From the NCBI RefSeq assembly GCF_017312405.1, contig NZ_BLTG01000072.1, positions 57,990-121,989 of the forward strand: a DNA stretch of 64,000 bases. The letters run 5' to 3'. The position numbers and the translations under genes are program-made. The notes beneath the pieces were generated by a model. It was given only the letters and a program-made list of their open reading frames with translations. It did no database searches and was not told the DNA's origin. Shown one piece after another: positions 43,056 to 51,985 of this stretch (position 1 is its first letter; each line of letters opens with the position of its first letter). The stretch comes from Mycobacterium sp. PO1. GTDB lineage: Bacteria; Actinomycetota; Actinomycetes; Mycobacteriales; Mycobacteriaceae.

Positions 43056-44197
43056 AGCAGTTCCAGGATAGTGGCGTTGGCCTGGCCGCCGCCTTCGCAC
43101 ATGGTCTGCAGACCGTACTGGATTCCGTTGTCGCGCATGTGATACAGCAGCGTGGTCATGATGCGGGCGCCGGACCCACCCAGCGGGTGACCCAACGCGA
43201 TGGCGCCGCCGTTGGGGTTGAGCTTCTTCTCGTCGGCACCGATGTCCTTCAGCCAGGCCATCGGCACCGGCGCGAACGCCTCGTTGACCTCGAAGGCGCC
43301 GATCTGGTCGAGCGACAGGCCCGACCGCTTGAGCGCCTTCTGCGTCGCCGGGATCGGCGCGGTCAGCATGATCACCGGGTCGGCACCGGCCAGGACCGCG
43401 GTGTGCACCTTGGCCAGCGGCTTGAGGCCGAGTTCCTTGGCCTTCTCGGCCGACATGAACAGCAGCGCGGCCGAACCGTCGGAGATCTGCGACGAGTTGC
43501 CGGCGTGGATCACGCCGTCCTCCTTGAACGCCGGCTTGAGCTGGCCCATCTTCTCCAGCGTGGTGCCGCGACGGATGCCCTCGTCCTTCAGGACGGTGTT
43601 GCCCTCGGCATCCTTGATGGCGACGATCTGGTCGTCGAAGGCGCCGGCATCCTGTGCGGCCCCGGCCTTTTCATGCGAGTCGAGGGAGAATTGGTCGAGT
43701 TGGGTGCGCGACAGGCCCCACTGCTCGGCGATCATCTCGGCGCCGAGGCCCTGGTTGGGGGTCTGGCTGTAGCGGTCCTTGAAGGCACCCGGGTACGGAT
43801 TTCCGCCGTTGGCGAGCGACGAACCCATCGGCGTGCGCGACATCGACTCGACGCCACCGGCGACGACGACGTCGTAGTGCCCGGCCACCACCCCGGCGGC
43901 GGCGAAGTGCACCGACTGCTGGCTGGACCCGCACTGACGGTCGACGGTCACGCCCGGCACGGTCTCGGGCCAGCCTGCCGTCAGCAGCGCGGTGCGCCCG
44001 ATGTCGAGCGCCTGCTCACCGGCCTGCATGACGCAGCCCCAAATGACGTCGTCGACCAGCGCCGGGTCGACGCCGGCCCGCTGGACGAGGCCGTTGAGCA
44101 CCTGCGCGGACAGATCGGCAGGATGCACGCCCGACAGGCCACCGTTGCGCTTGCCGACGGGTGAGCGGACAGCCTCGACGATGACGGCTTCAGCCAT
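43052..44197 (-). CDS. Acetyl-CoA acetyltransferase (thiolase)
   Basis: The product has 381 residues. The acyl-acceptor Cys89 (VDRQCGSSQQ), the NEAFAP block, GGAIALGHPLGGSGAR (His) and the C-terminal CEGGGQAN (Cys) are all intact. It resembles the FadA-type steroid and fatty-acid thiolases of actinobacteria. ATG at 44197 has GGAGATCTTCC-like purines before it. Upstream palindromes suggest regulated expression. It is followed by coupled hydratase and dehydrogenase genes. Confidence 0.92.
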   Translation of the reverse strand: MAEAVIVEAVRSPVGKRNGGLSGVHPADLSAQVLNGLVQRAGVDPALVDDVIWGCVMQAGEQALDIGRTALLTAGWPETVPGVTVDRQCGSSQQSVHFAAAGVVAGHYDVVVAGGVESMSRTPMGSSLANGGNPYPGAFKDRYSQTPNQGLGAEMIAEQWGLSRTQLDQFSLDSHEKAGAAQDAGAFDDQIVAIKDAEGNTVLKDEGIRRGTTLEKMGQLKPAFKEDGVIHAGNSSQISDGSAALLFMSAEKAKELGLKPLAKVHTAVLAGADPVIMLTAPIPATQKALKRSGLSLDQIGAFEVNEAFAPVPMAWLKDIGADEKKLNPNGGAIALGHPLGGSGARIMTTLLYHMRDNGIQYGLQTMCEGGGQANATILELL

Positions 44198-44232
44198 GGA
44201 AGATCTCCTTCGAAAAATGTGGTACCCCGAAC

Positions 44233-44275
44233 GTAAACGAACAAGGTTTACTAGGTCAACCTACTGGTTGGTAGG
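44233..44275. promoter_or_regulatory. Two palindromes upstream of the thiolase operon
   Basis: GTAAACGAACAAGGTTTAC (6-bp arms, 7-bp spacer, 44233-44251) and CCTACTGGTTGGTAGG (5-bp arms, 44260-44275) lie in the 91-bp gap before the thiolase gene. On the minus strand TTGACC (44259-44254) between them can serve as a -35 element. They are candidate sites for a TetR-type regulator of acyl-CoA genes; the protein is not identified here. Confidence 0.5.
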
Positions 44276-44288
44276 CGGATTCGGTAAC

Positions 44289-45602
44289 TCAGCGCACCGG
44301 CGAGCGGCCGGCGGCGGCGCGGTCGGCCGCCTCGGCCAGTTCGTCGCGGAACCTCGGATGGGCGATCTCGGCCAGCGCGTGACCGCGTTGCCGCACCGTC
44401 TTGCCTTCCAGCTCGGCGACCCCGTACTCGGTGACGATGACGTCGACGTGGTGGCGGGGCGTCGTGACGACGGCGCCGGGACCGAACCACGGCACGATCC
44501 GCGACACGAGCTCGCCGTCCTTGTCGTACGTGGACGGCAGGCAGATCAGCGAGCGGTCGGTCAGCTCGAGCCCGACCCCGGCCACGAAGTCCTCGGCGCC
44601 CCCGATCCCGCTGAACTGGTTCCCGGCGACGGTGTCGGCGACGACCTGGCCGTGGAGGTCGATCGCGAGCGCGCCGTTGATGGACACCATGGTGTGGTTG
44701 GCCGCGATGATCTCGGGCGCGTTGACGATCTCGACCGGCAGGAACGCCACATCGGCGTTGCCGTCCAGCCACGTGTAGAGCTCCGCCGATCCGAACGCGA
44801 ACGTCGTGACGCTGACCCCGTCGAAGATCCCCTTCGCGTCGTTGGTGACCTTGCCCGCCCGGTGCAGCCGCATGCAGCCGTCGGTGAACATCTCACTGTG
44901 CAGGCCGTAGCCGCCGCCGTCCCCGTCTGCCAGCAGGGTCGCGATCTGACTGGGAATCGAGCCGATGCCGGTCTGCAGCGTGGAGCCGGGCCGGATGAAC
45001 GCGACGGCGTGCTCGGCGATCGCCCGGTCGGCATCCGACGGCTCCGGTTCGGGGAGTTCGAGCGGGCTCTCCGAGGAGCGGATCAGGATGTCGATCTCGT
45101 CGACGTGCAGCGCATGCCGATGGTCGCCGTGCCCGAACGTGCGTGGATAGCCGTCGGACGCCTCGACGATCAGCAACCGGTCCGGGTCGGCTCCGGCGCG
45201 CCGTAGCTCGTCGGTCGTGCCGCCGGCGTGCAGCGCCAGCGAGCACCATCCGTCGGCGTCGGGGGCGGCGGCGACCGTCGTCATCACGCGGGGGCACTGG
45301 CGTTGCAGCAGCGGCCCGAAGCGGCGGAAGTCCGCCGGGGTGAACTCGATGTCGGCGCCCGAGTCGCGCAGCGCCCGCTCCAGCGGGCCGTAGAACCCCG
45401 ACTGGTAGTGCACGCCGGAGCGGCCGAAGAGTTCGGTGCTCACCGCCAGCAGCGCCCCGTAGACGCGCAGATCGGCCCAGTCGGTCCGTTCGCCCAGCGC
45501 GCGCAGGAATCCGGGCGGTTGGCCGGGTCCGAGCGGGATGCCCAGCGTGTCGCGGCGATCGATGCGGGCGGCGGCGTCCTCGGCGGTGAGCTCCTGCGGC
45601 AT
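44289..45602 (-). CDS. Acetyl-CoA hydrolase/CoA-transferase family I protein
   Basis: The product has 437 residues. The active-site Glu lies in GLHSEMFTDG, and the GIGSIPSQIATLL, GNQFSGIGGAEDF and VVTEYGVAELEGKTVRQR blocks are standard for the acetyl-CoA hydrolase / 4-hydroxybutyrate CoA-transferase family. It moves CoA between acetate-like acids and acyl-CoAs. ATG at 45602 (MPQELTAEDAAARI) is preferred to longer forms that run into the divergent gene. It lies upstream of the thiolase operon on the same strand and may feed it. Confidence 0.87.
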   Translation of the reverse strand: MPQELTAEDAAARIDRRDTLGIPLGPGQPPGFLRALGERTDWADLRVYGALLAVSTELFGRSGVHYQSGFYGPLERALRDSGADIEFTPADFRRFGPLLQRQCPRVMTTVAAAPDADGWCSLALHAGGTTDELRRAGADPDRLLIVEASDGYPRTFGHGDHRHALHVDEIDILIRSSESPLELPEPEPSDADRAIAEHAVAFIRPGSTLQTGIGSIPSQIATLLADGDGGGYGLHSEMFTDGCMRLHRAGKVTNDAKGIFDGVSVTTFAFGSAELYTWLDGNADVAFLPVEIVNAPEIIAANHTMVSINGALAIDLHGQVVADTVAGNQFSGIGGAEDFVAGVGLELTDRSLICLPSTYDKDGELVSRIVPWFGPGAVVTTPRHHVDVIVTEYGVAELEGKTVRQRGHALAEIAHPRFRDELAEAADRAAAGRSPVR

Positions 45603-45755
45603 GCAGCCAGCCTTCCACGCGGCGCAGCCGTCTCGTCCCCGATCCCGACCAACCCCGTGAGCGCCTGCCCGCTCCGCCGGGAATTCACCGGCCGGACAGC
45701 GGACGCTCACCGACGGTCCGCCGGCGCGCACCCGCAGCTGGGACACGATGAGCTG

Positions 45756-46862
45756 ATGGCGTTCCCAGCCGCACGTCACGACCCGGTGCTCGACGTCCCG
45801 ACAGCGACCGCACCCGAGCCGGGGGCGTACCTGCGCGCGGCGCTGGACTGGCATTTCAGCGCGGACACCGGGTCACCGTTCTGGCTGCGCATCGCTGAGA
45901 TCCTGGATTTCGATCCGCGTGTCGAGGTGCGCGGCTACGACGACCTCGCCCGGTTCCCCGCCCTCGTCGACCGGTTGCGCGACGCCGCCGTCGAGGACCT
46001 CATCCCCCGCGGCTACGGGTGCCCCGCCCCGGTGCCGAAGGTGTTCGAGTCCGGCGGCACCACCGGTGCGCCGAAGCGCACCGCACAGCTGCCGGACTGG
46101 GTGGAGCAGGTCACCCGCTGGCAGGTCGAGGATTTCAGCGCCGGCGGCTTCGTCGCCGACGCCGGGCTGCTGGCACTGGTGCCGGGCGGACCGCACGGCG
46201 TCGGCTATTTCGACCGCGCGGTGGCCGAGCGGCTCGGGGCGCCGTGCCACACCGTCGACCTCGATCCGCGCTGGGTGAAACGCCTGGCGGCGCGCCCCGA
46301 CCGACGCTCGGCCGCCGTGGTCGGCGACTACGTGTCACACGTGCTCGACCAGGCTCGCCACATCCTGCGCTCGCAACGGGTGACGAACCTGCACGCCACC
46401 CCGCCGCTGCTGGAGGCCATCGCCACCGACGCGGAACTGACCGATCTGGTGCGCCGGCGCATCCGCTTCATCCTGCTCAGCGGCGCGCACGTGGATGCCG
46501 ACACCATGGACCTGTTCCGCGCAGTCTTCCCCGCCGCGGCCATCTCCATCGCCTTCGGCAGCACCATGATCCTGTCTCAGGCCGCCACCCGTATCGACGG
46601 CGACACAGCGATCTTCGATCCCCGCTCGCCCTACGTGGTGTTCTGGGTCGTCGACCCCGCCTCCGGTGAGCGGGTCGGCTACGGCGAGCGCGGGCAGGTG
46701 GTGATGCACCACATCAGCAAGGGCATGTTCATCCCCAACAACCTCGAACGCGACACCGCACTGCGGATGCCCGGCCCGGACGGCCAGATCGGTGACTCGC
46801 TGGCCGAGGTCGCGCCGGTGGCGGTGTTCGACGGCGAGCCGGTGATCGAGGGCGTGTACTGA
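45756..46862 (+). CDS. LuxE/EhpF-like acid-adenylating enzyme
   Basis: The product has 368 residues. FESGGTTGAPKR is an adenylate-forming P-loop-like motif, and later blocks (AISIAFGSTMILSQ, GYGERGQVVMHHISKGMFIPNNLERDTA) resemble the acyl-protein synthetase LuxE and the phenazine enzyme EhpF, both of which activate a carboxylic acid as the adenylate. It lacks the large C-terminal domain of normal acyl-CoA ligases. The next gene, 2 bp downstream, is a LuxC/EhpG-like reductase. Together they could reduce an acid to an aldehyde. ATG at 45756 has a poor ribosome binding site; the start is uncertain. Confidence 0.65.
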   Translation: MAFPAARHDPVLDVPTATAPEPGAYLRAALDWHFSADTGSPFWLRIAEILDFDPRVEVRGYDDLARFPALVDRLRDAAVEDLIPRGYGCPAPVPKVFESGGTTGAPKRTAQLPDWVEQVTRWQVEDFSAGGFVADAGLLALVPGGPHGVGYFDRAVAERLGAPCHTVDLDPRWVKRLAARPDRRSAAVVGDYVSHVLDQARHILRSQRVTNLHATPPLLEAIATDAELTDLVRRRIRFILLSGAHVDADTMDLFRAVFPAAAISIAFGSTMILSQAATRIDGDTAIFDPRSPYVVFWVVDPASGERVGYGERGQVVMHHISKGMFIPNNLERDTALRMPGPDGQIGDSLAEVAPVAVFDGEPVIEGVY

Positions 46863-46864
46863 CC

Positions 46865-48238
46865 ATGGCTGCAGCCCCTGCCGCACTCAATCTGGATGCG
46901 CTCGGGCCGGAGGGCGTCTACCGCACCCGGGCGCGCGAGGTCGTCACCGACACCGGCGGAGCTCCGGTGCTCGAGACGTCGGTGGCGCCGCGGCTGTACG
47001 TCACCCGAACGGTCGCCGCGCAGCGACGAGCCGCGCCGTTGCCCGTCAGCGAACGCGCCGCAGCGTTGGACCGCGCGGCCGAGCTGTTCACCTCGGCCAC
47101 GCTCGCCGGGCTGGACTTCACCGACTACGTCGAGCTCACCTGCCGCATCACCGGATTGCCGATCGCCGTGGTCGAGACCGGTGCCCGCGCCGTCGCGTCG
47201 GCGGTGGCGACGACCTTCGACGCGGTGCGCGCGGCGCGGCCCGCCCGAACCGAACTGGACTGGCGCCACCAGAGCGAGGGCGCGATCTGGGCGCGGCGCG
47301 GCGAGGTGCTCGGTGTGCACGCCCCGGGCAACGCTCCCGGTGTGCACGGACTGTGGCCGCAGGCCCTGGCGCTGGGCTACCGCGTGGCGGTGCGGCCCTC
47401 GCGGCGCGAACCCCTGACCGCCCACCGGCTCGTGAGCGCGCTGCGGGCGGCCGGATTCCGGGACGTCGACGCCGGCTGTCTGCCGACCGGACACACCGGT
47501 GCCGACGACCTCGTGCGTGCGGTCGACCTCGCGCTGGTCTACGGCGGGCAGCATGTCGCCGACCGGTACGCCGACGACCCGACGGTGTGCGTCAACGGTC
47601 CCGGCCGCGCCAAGATCGTCGTCACCGCCGAGCAGGACTGGCGTGCCCACCTCGACGTCATCGTCGACTCGGTCGCGGCGCTGGCGGGCACGGCGTGTGT
47701 CAACGCCACCGCCGTGCTGTACGAGGGCGACGCCGGGCCGCTGGCGCGGGCGGTCGCCGAACGGCTCAGCGCGATGCCCGTGCTCCCTGCCGCCGACCCC
47801 CGTGCGGCGCTTCCCACGTCGGCGATCGGCAACGCCCGGGCAGTCGCCGACCGGCTGGCGCGCTGCGCGGTCGCGACAGAGCCCATCCTGGGCGCCGAGC
47901 AGGTGGTCGCCGACCTGGGCGGTGGCGTCGCGGCGTTGCGGCCCGCGGTGCATCTGCTCGACTCACCGGACCCGGTGACACTCGGGACGGAGCTGCCGTT
48001 CCCCTGCGTGTGGGTGGCGGGGTGGTCGCGCGACAACGGACTGGCACCGCTGCGCGACAGCCTCGTCGTCACCGCGATCACCGCCGACCAGACGCTGCTC
48101 GACAGCCTGGCCCGGGAGCCGTCGGTGACCAATCTCTACTGCGGCGCCGTCGCGACCCACCACGGGGCCCCGCACATCCCGCACGACGGATACCTGGCCG
48201 ACTTCCTGATGCGCAACAAGGGGTTCGCCCGCCGCTGA
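46865..48238 (+). CDS. LuxC/EhpG-like acyl reductase (aldehyde dehydrogenase fold)
   Basis: The product has 457 residues. HAPGNAPGVHGLWPQALALGYRVAVRPSRREP is the cofactor-binding part of the aldehyde dehydrogenase fold. The catalytic Cys is in AGTACVNATAVL (Cys278). GTELPFPCVWVAGWSRD is a further landmark. It resembles LuxC fatty-acid reductase and the EhpG-type reductase more than ordinary aldehyde dehydrogenases. It follows the adenylating gene by 2 bp, so the two act as a pair. The substrate acid is unknown. Confidence 0.68.
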   Translation: MAAAPAALNLDALGPEGVYRTRAREVVTDTGGAPVLETSVAPRLYVTRTVAAQRRAAPLPVSERAAALDRAAELFTSATLAGLDFTDYVELTCRITGLPIAVVETGARAVASAVATTFDAVRAARPARTELDWRHQSEGAIWARRGEVLGVHAPGNAPGVHGLWPQALALGYRVAVRPSRREPLTAHRLVSALRAAGFRDVDAGCLPTGHTGADDLVRAVDLALVYGGQHVADRYADDPTVCVNGPGRAKIVVTAEQDWRAHLDVIVDSVAALAGTACVNATAVLYEGDAGPLARAVAERLSAMPVLPAADPRAALPTSAIGNARAVADRLARCAVATEPILGAEQVVADLGGGVAALRPAVHLLDSPDPVTLGTELPFPCVWVAGWSRDNGLAPLRDSLVVTAITADQTLLDSLAREPSVTNLYCGAVATHHGAPHIPHDGYLADFLMRNKGFARR

Positions 48239-48371
48239 GCCTTCCCGCGCTCGCGCTGGCAGTATCTGGGGCTGACCGCCGGTTCCGTCCGATGCCGCCC
48301 GGTAACAGCCCCACATGGTTTACTGAGTTGCACAGCTTTGTGGCAGCGGAGTCGACCGGGAGGAGGGTGCC

Positions 48372-49163
48372 GTGGCACGCAGCACTCCCCTGGCCCCGAT
48401 GATCGGCGCCGACGCCGTGGCGTCCCGCACCGCGGTCCGGTCCCCCAAGACGGCCGAGCTGGTCGCCGGGACCCTGCGCCGCATGGTCGTGGAAGGCCAG
48501 CTCAAAGACGGTGACTTCCTGCCCAACGAAGCCGAGTTGATGGCCCACTTCGGCGTCAGCAGACCCACGTTGCGCGAAGCGGTCCGGGTCCTGGAGTCCG
48601 AGCGTCTGGTCGAGGTGCGGCGTGGCTCGCGGACCGGGGCGCGGGTGCGGGTGCCCGGTCCCGAGGTGGTGGCCCGCCCGGCCGGCCTGCTGCTGGAACT
48701 GTCCGGCGCGACGATCGCCGATCTGCTCACCGCCAAGTCGGCGATCGAGCCGATGGCGGCCCGGCTGCTCGCCGAGACCGGCACGTCCGAGGCATTCGAC
48801 GAACTCGAACAGATGCTGGCCGGCCTGGTGGCCGAGGACCACCAGTCCGACCGTCTCGCCGAATCGACCGGCGCGTTCCACCTGCGGGTCGTGCAGCTGT
48901 CGGGCAACGCGACGCTGGGCATCGTCGCCGGCATGCTCCACGAGATCACCGTGCGGCACACCGCGTTCGTATTCAACGAGCGCCGGCCGGTGTCGCGGGA
49001 CGACTACGAGAAACTGATGCGGTCCTACCGCAAGCTGCTGCAGTTCCTGCGCGCCGGCGACGCCGACCGCGCCGAGGCGCACTGGCGCAAACACCTCGAC
49101 ACCTCACGCGAGTTGCTGCTCACCGGGCTCGAAAGCGTTCCGGTGCGCGACGTCATGGGCTGA
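48372..49163 (+). CDS. GntR/FadR-family regulator
   Basis: The product has 263 residues. The winged helix (VAGTLRRMVVEGQLKDGDFLPNEAELMAHFGVSRPTLREAVRVLESERLVEVRRG, about residues 30-85) is followed by a FadR-type (FCD) helical domain with metal-type His (TGAFHLRVVQL; MLHEITVRHTAF; RKHLD). GTG at 48372 follows GGGAGGAGG. The ligand is probably a carboxylic acid. It lies 133 bp after the adenylating/reductase pair on the same strand and may regulate it. Its end overlaps the DUF3556 gene by 11 bp. Confidence 0.88.
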   Translation: MARSTPLAPMIGADAVASRTAVRSPKTAELVAGTLRRMVVEGQLKDGDFLPNEAELMAHFGVSRPTLREAVRVLESERLVEVRRGSRTGARVRVPGPEVVARPAGLLLELSGATIADLLTAKSAIEPMAARLLAETGTSEAFDELEQMLAGLVAEDHQSDRLAESTGAFHLRVVQLSGNATLGIVAGMLHEITVRHTAFVFNERRPVSRDDYEKLMRSYRKLLQFLRAGDADRAEAHWRKHLDTSRELLLTGLESVPVRDVMG

Positions 49164-50889
49164 CCGACGACGACCACGTCACGTGCACCGGCACCGTGTC
49201 GTCCCACGGCTGACGCGTGACCATGTCGGCGACCATCACATAGCCACGCTCGAACTCGCCGGTCGCGGCGTCGACCAACCGGTACTCCTGACGCTGTTTG
49301 TGGATGGGCTGGGCGTCGAGCACCAGCACCCGCACCTCCCCGGGCTCGAATCGGCAACGCTTCTGCAGCGCGGCGATCAGCTGCTCGTTGTGCATGTGCC
49401 CGTCGCCGAAGTTCCATCCGATCGCGGTGCTGCAGATCCGTTCACCGTCGGTGAGCACGTAGTCGGCTTCGTCGTGACCGGCCATCAGGCGGTGCGCCAG
49501 CGTGAACATCGCGCGGCCGTGGGTGTTGAACGACCGGAAGGCGTAACCCATGTACTGGTACATCTCGGCGGTTTCCCTACTGCCGTAGAACTTCTCCATC
49601 TGCGCGGCCGGCATGCTCGCGATCGCGACGATGCCGTTCTCGATCTTGACCGCCGCCGACGGTTTGATGCACCACAGCGAGGTGTCCCAGTTACCGGCGT
49701 AGTAGCGCATACCGGGCAGGAAGGAAACCTTGCGCGGGAACAGGTTTCCGATCACCACCGTCCCCGCCGACACCGCGAACAGCACCAGCGGCCAGGGGCT
49801 GTTGAGGTCACCGAGACCGATGCCGGCGTTGCCGACGAACAACGCCAGCACACTGAACATCATGAAGACATTCCACTCCAGCGGCACCCCCATCGGGATG
49901 GCCGACAGGATGCCGAAGTGGAAGCACAGCATCACGATCGCGGCGATCGCGGTGACCCAGCCTCCGTGGGAGAAGAACAGCACCAGCGGCACCAACATCT
50001 CGATGGCGGTCGAGAAGTGGGCCAGCCAGCGCGAGGCCCGGCCCGGACGTAGGTCGTCGGGGAAATGCTCGAAGAATCTGCGCTTGATCGAGCGGGGCCG
50101 GATCACCGGGTTGTTGCTCATCATCGTCGAGATGACGAACGGGAAGTGCTTGTTGAGTTTCGACGTGGCCGCGCCCATCCAGATCACCAGGCACACGAGC
50201 TTGGCGGCCAGGACGATGTCGGCACCACTGAACAGGAAGCACACCGCCAGCGCGCCGTAGACCTCGCCGCGGGCAGCGAGGAAGATCACCTTGTCGCGCA
50301 GGCCTGCGAGCGCCAGCAGCGTCAGGATCGCCACCGTCTGCCACACGGGCAGCACCCCGACGTCGGATCCGAGCTCGGGGATGGGTCCGGAGCCGTCGGA
50401 GAACAGGGCGACCACGAGCATCACCAACAGCCCGGCGTAGAGCGCCACGTCGACCGGACCGCGGGTGTCACCGGAGGTCAGCGGCACCCGGGAGGGCCAG
50501 GGTGGCAACCGGATCGTGTTCGGCCGCAGCCAGTAGAGGATGGACCCCATCGGCGGGAAGAATCGGTTGTTCAGCGGCCCGAATCCGCAGCCGAGACCGA
50601 CGACCTCGAACAGCATCGTGTAGAGCACGACCTTCTGGTAGACGATCGGCTCGGCATACCAACTACTGACGTTCGTGAATCCGTCTATCCCGGTCGTGGT
50701 CAGCACGACCAGCCACGCGCCCAGCACGTACAACAGAATCTTCAGCACGTAGAAGAGGTGCATGACGACCCTGGTGCCGAAGCCGACCTCGGCCCAGTGC
50801 CGAGCCATCGGCACGATCCTCTCGGCGCGCGTGCCCTTGCTCCATTCGGCGTAGTCGACGACGGGCGCGTCCTGCTTGAGAAAACCCAT
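49153..50889 (-). CDS. DUF3556-type membrane protein
   Basis: The product has 578 residues and about nine or ten membrane segments, followed by a soluble C-terminal domain of about 150 residues (from FYGSRETAEMYQYMGYAFRSFNTHGR). The start MGFLKQDAPVVDYAEWSKGTRAERI and ATSKLNKHFPFVISTMMSNNPVIRP match my memory of the mycobacterial DUF3556 family. Function is unknown. ATG at 50889 is used; upstream frame is repeat-encoded shadow of the ANTAR gene. It converges on the FadR-type gene. Confidence 0.75.
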   Translation of the reverse strand: MGFLKQDAPVVDYAEWSKGTRAERIVPMARHWAEVGFGTRVVMHLFYVLKILLYVLGAWLVVLTTTGIDGFTNVSSWYAEPIVYQKVVLYTMLFEVVGLGCGFGPLNNRFFPPMGSILYWLRPNTIRLPPWPSRVPLTSGDTRGPVDVALYAGLLVMLVVALFSDGSGPIPELGSDVGVLPVWQTVAILTLLALAGLRDKVIFLAARGEVYGALAVCFLFSGADIVLAAKLVCLVIWMGAATSKLNKHFPFVISTMMSNNPVIRPRSIKRRFFEHFPDDLRPGRASRWLAHFSTAIEMLVPLVLFFSHGGWVTAIAAIVMLCFHFGILSAIPMGVPLEWNVFMMFSVLALFVGNAGIGLGDLNSPWPLVLFAVSAGTVVIGNLFPRKVSFLPGMRYYAGNWDTSLWCIKPSAAVKIENGIVAIASMPAAQMEKFYGSRETAEMYQYMGYAFRSFNTHGRAMFTLAHRLMAGHDEADYVLTDGERICSTAIGWNFGDGHMHNEQLIAALQKRCRFEPGEVRVLVLDAQPIHKQRQEYRLVDAATGEFERGYVMVADMVTRQPWDDTVPVHVTWSSSVSP

Positions 50890-50994
50890 GGGGATCAGAT
50901 TAGAACGTGTTCCAGTTCGACTGAGGTGAACCGCGCCAAAACGGCGTGAACCCGGCCGCGGCGGGTCCGCGACGAGGTCTGTGACAATGGTCCG

Positions 50995-51138
50995 ATGCCT
51001 GCTCCGCACGGGGGTCCGATGCCTGCTCCGCACGGGGGTCCGATGCCTGCTCCGCACGGGGGTCCGATGCCTGCTCCGCACGAGAGCCCGACGGCCGCTG
51101 CGCACGAAAGCCCGACGGCCGCTGCGCACCAGACGTCA
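50995..51138 (+). repeat. 24-bp tandem repeat repeating the start codon
   Basis: Six 24-bp units start at 50995, 51019, 51043, 51067, 51091 and 51115. Units 1-3 are identical (ATGCCTGCTCCGCACGGG plus GGTCCG); unit 4 differs near its end; units 5-6 begin ACGGCC instead of ATGCCT. Each of the first four units opens with an in-frame ATG after the same GGTCCG (unit 1 also has this upstream). Confidence 0.95.
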
Positions 51139-51897
51139 GGCTCCCGCGACGGCGCATCGCCCGCCGATCCGCCGCACGCGTTCGCCGACGTGGCGGCACT
51201 GCTGGACCTCGACGACGCGCAGTTCGACACGCTCAAGGTGCTGGGCCGGGCGCTGCACGTCAACGAGGCCGACCTCACCCGGACGTTGGAGGCAATCCTG
51301 CGCTCGGCGACCTCGGTGATCCGGTGCGCCGATCACGCCGGGGTGAACCTGCTGGTGCGCGACCGCCTCGAACCGCAGGCCACCCTCGGGTCCGCACCAC
51401 CGCGGTTGGACGCCCTGCAGCAACGCACCGGTGTGGGGCCGTGCTTCGACGCTTCGCGCGAGCAGTGCGTGATCACCGTGGCCGACATGGCCTGCGAATC
51501 CCGCTGGCCCGAGTTCGCGTCGACAGCACTCGAGTTGGAGGTGCATTCGATGCTGTGCGTGCCGCTGTGGGTCGACGACCGGCGGCTGGGCTCGGTGAGC
51601 CTGTACAGCGCGACGACGCAGGCCTTCGACGCCGCGGCGGGGCAACTGGCCGATCTGTACGCCACGCACGCTGCGGTGGCCCTCGCCGACGCGCAACGCA
51701 CCGATCAGCTCAGACGCGCGATGGCCAGCCGCGACGTGATCGGGCAGGCCAAGGGCGTGCTGATGGAACGGCACCGCATCACCGGCGACGAGGCGTTCGA
51801 GATGTTGAAGCAGGCGTCGCGCCGAGCGAACCGCAAGCTCGTCGACGTCGCCGAGAGCCTGGCGGTCACCGGCGAGCTACCGCAGCCGTCTGATTGA
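50995..51897 (+). CDS. GAF-ANTAR RNA-binding regulator
   Basis: The product has up to 300 residues. The N-terminal 45 residues are the tandem MPAPHGGP / HESPTAAA repeat, disordered. The GAF domain covers about 65-225 (RTGVGPCFDASREQCVITVADMA, MLCVPLWVDDRRLGSVSLYS). The ANTAR helix bundle covers about 235-295 (RRAMASRDVIGQAKGVLMERHRITGDEAFEMLKQASRRANRKL) with the usual GQAKGVLM. ANTAR proteins bind dual hexaloop RNA hairpins and prevent termination; the GAF domain senses a ligand. Four equivalent in-frame ATGs (50995, 51019, 51043, 51067) make the real start uncertain. The catalase gene follows on the same strand, 88 bp away. Confidence 0.88.
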   Translation: MPAPHGGPMPAPHGGPMPAPHGGPMPAPHESPTAAAHESPTAAAHQTSGSRDGASPADPPHAFADVAALLDLDDAQFDTLKVLGRALHVNEADLTRTLEAILRSATSVIRCADHAGVNLLVRDRLEPQATLGSAPPRLDALQQRTGVGPCFDASREQCVITVADMACESRWPEFASTALELEVHSMLCVPLWVDDRRLGSVSLYSATTQAFDAAAGQLADLYATHAAVALADAQRTDQLRRAMASRDVIGQAKGVLMERHRITGDEAFEMLKQASRRANRKLVDVAESLAVTGELPQPSD

Positions 51898-51985
51898 ACC
51901 GCGGACTTTCGGGTACAGGCCGGGGGCCGGATCTCCGCCACGCCAGACCCGCGGGCGGCCGGCACGCGACGCAGGAAGTTCTTCC

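Noticed and set aside
50890..51129. N-terminal extension of the DUF3556 protein with (V)RSRHRTP repeats
   Set aside because: It is the antisense reading of the 24-bp repeat of the ANTAR gene; the family start MGFLKQDAPV at 50889 is clear.
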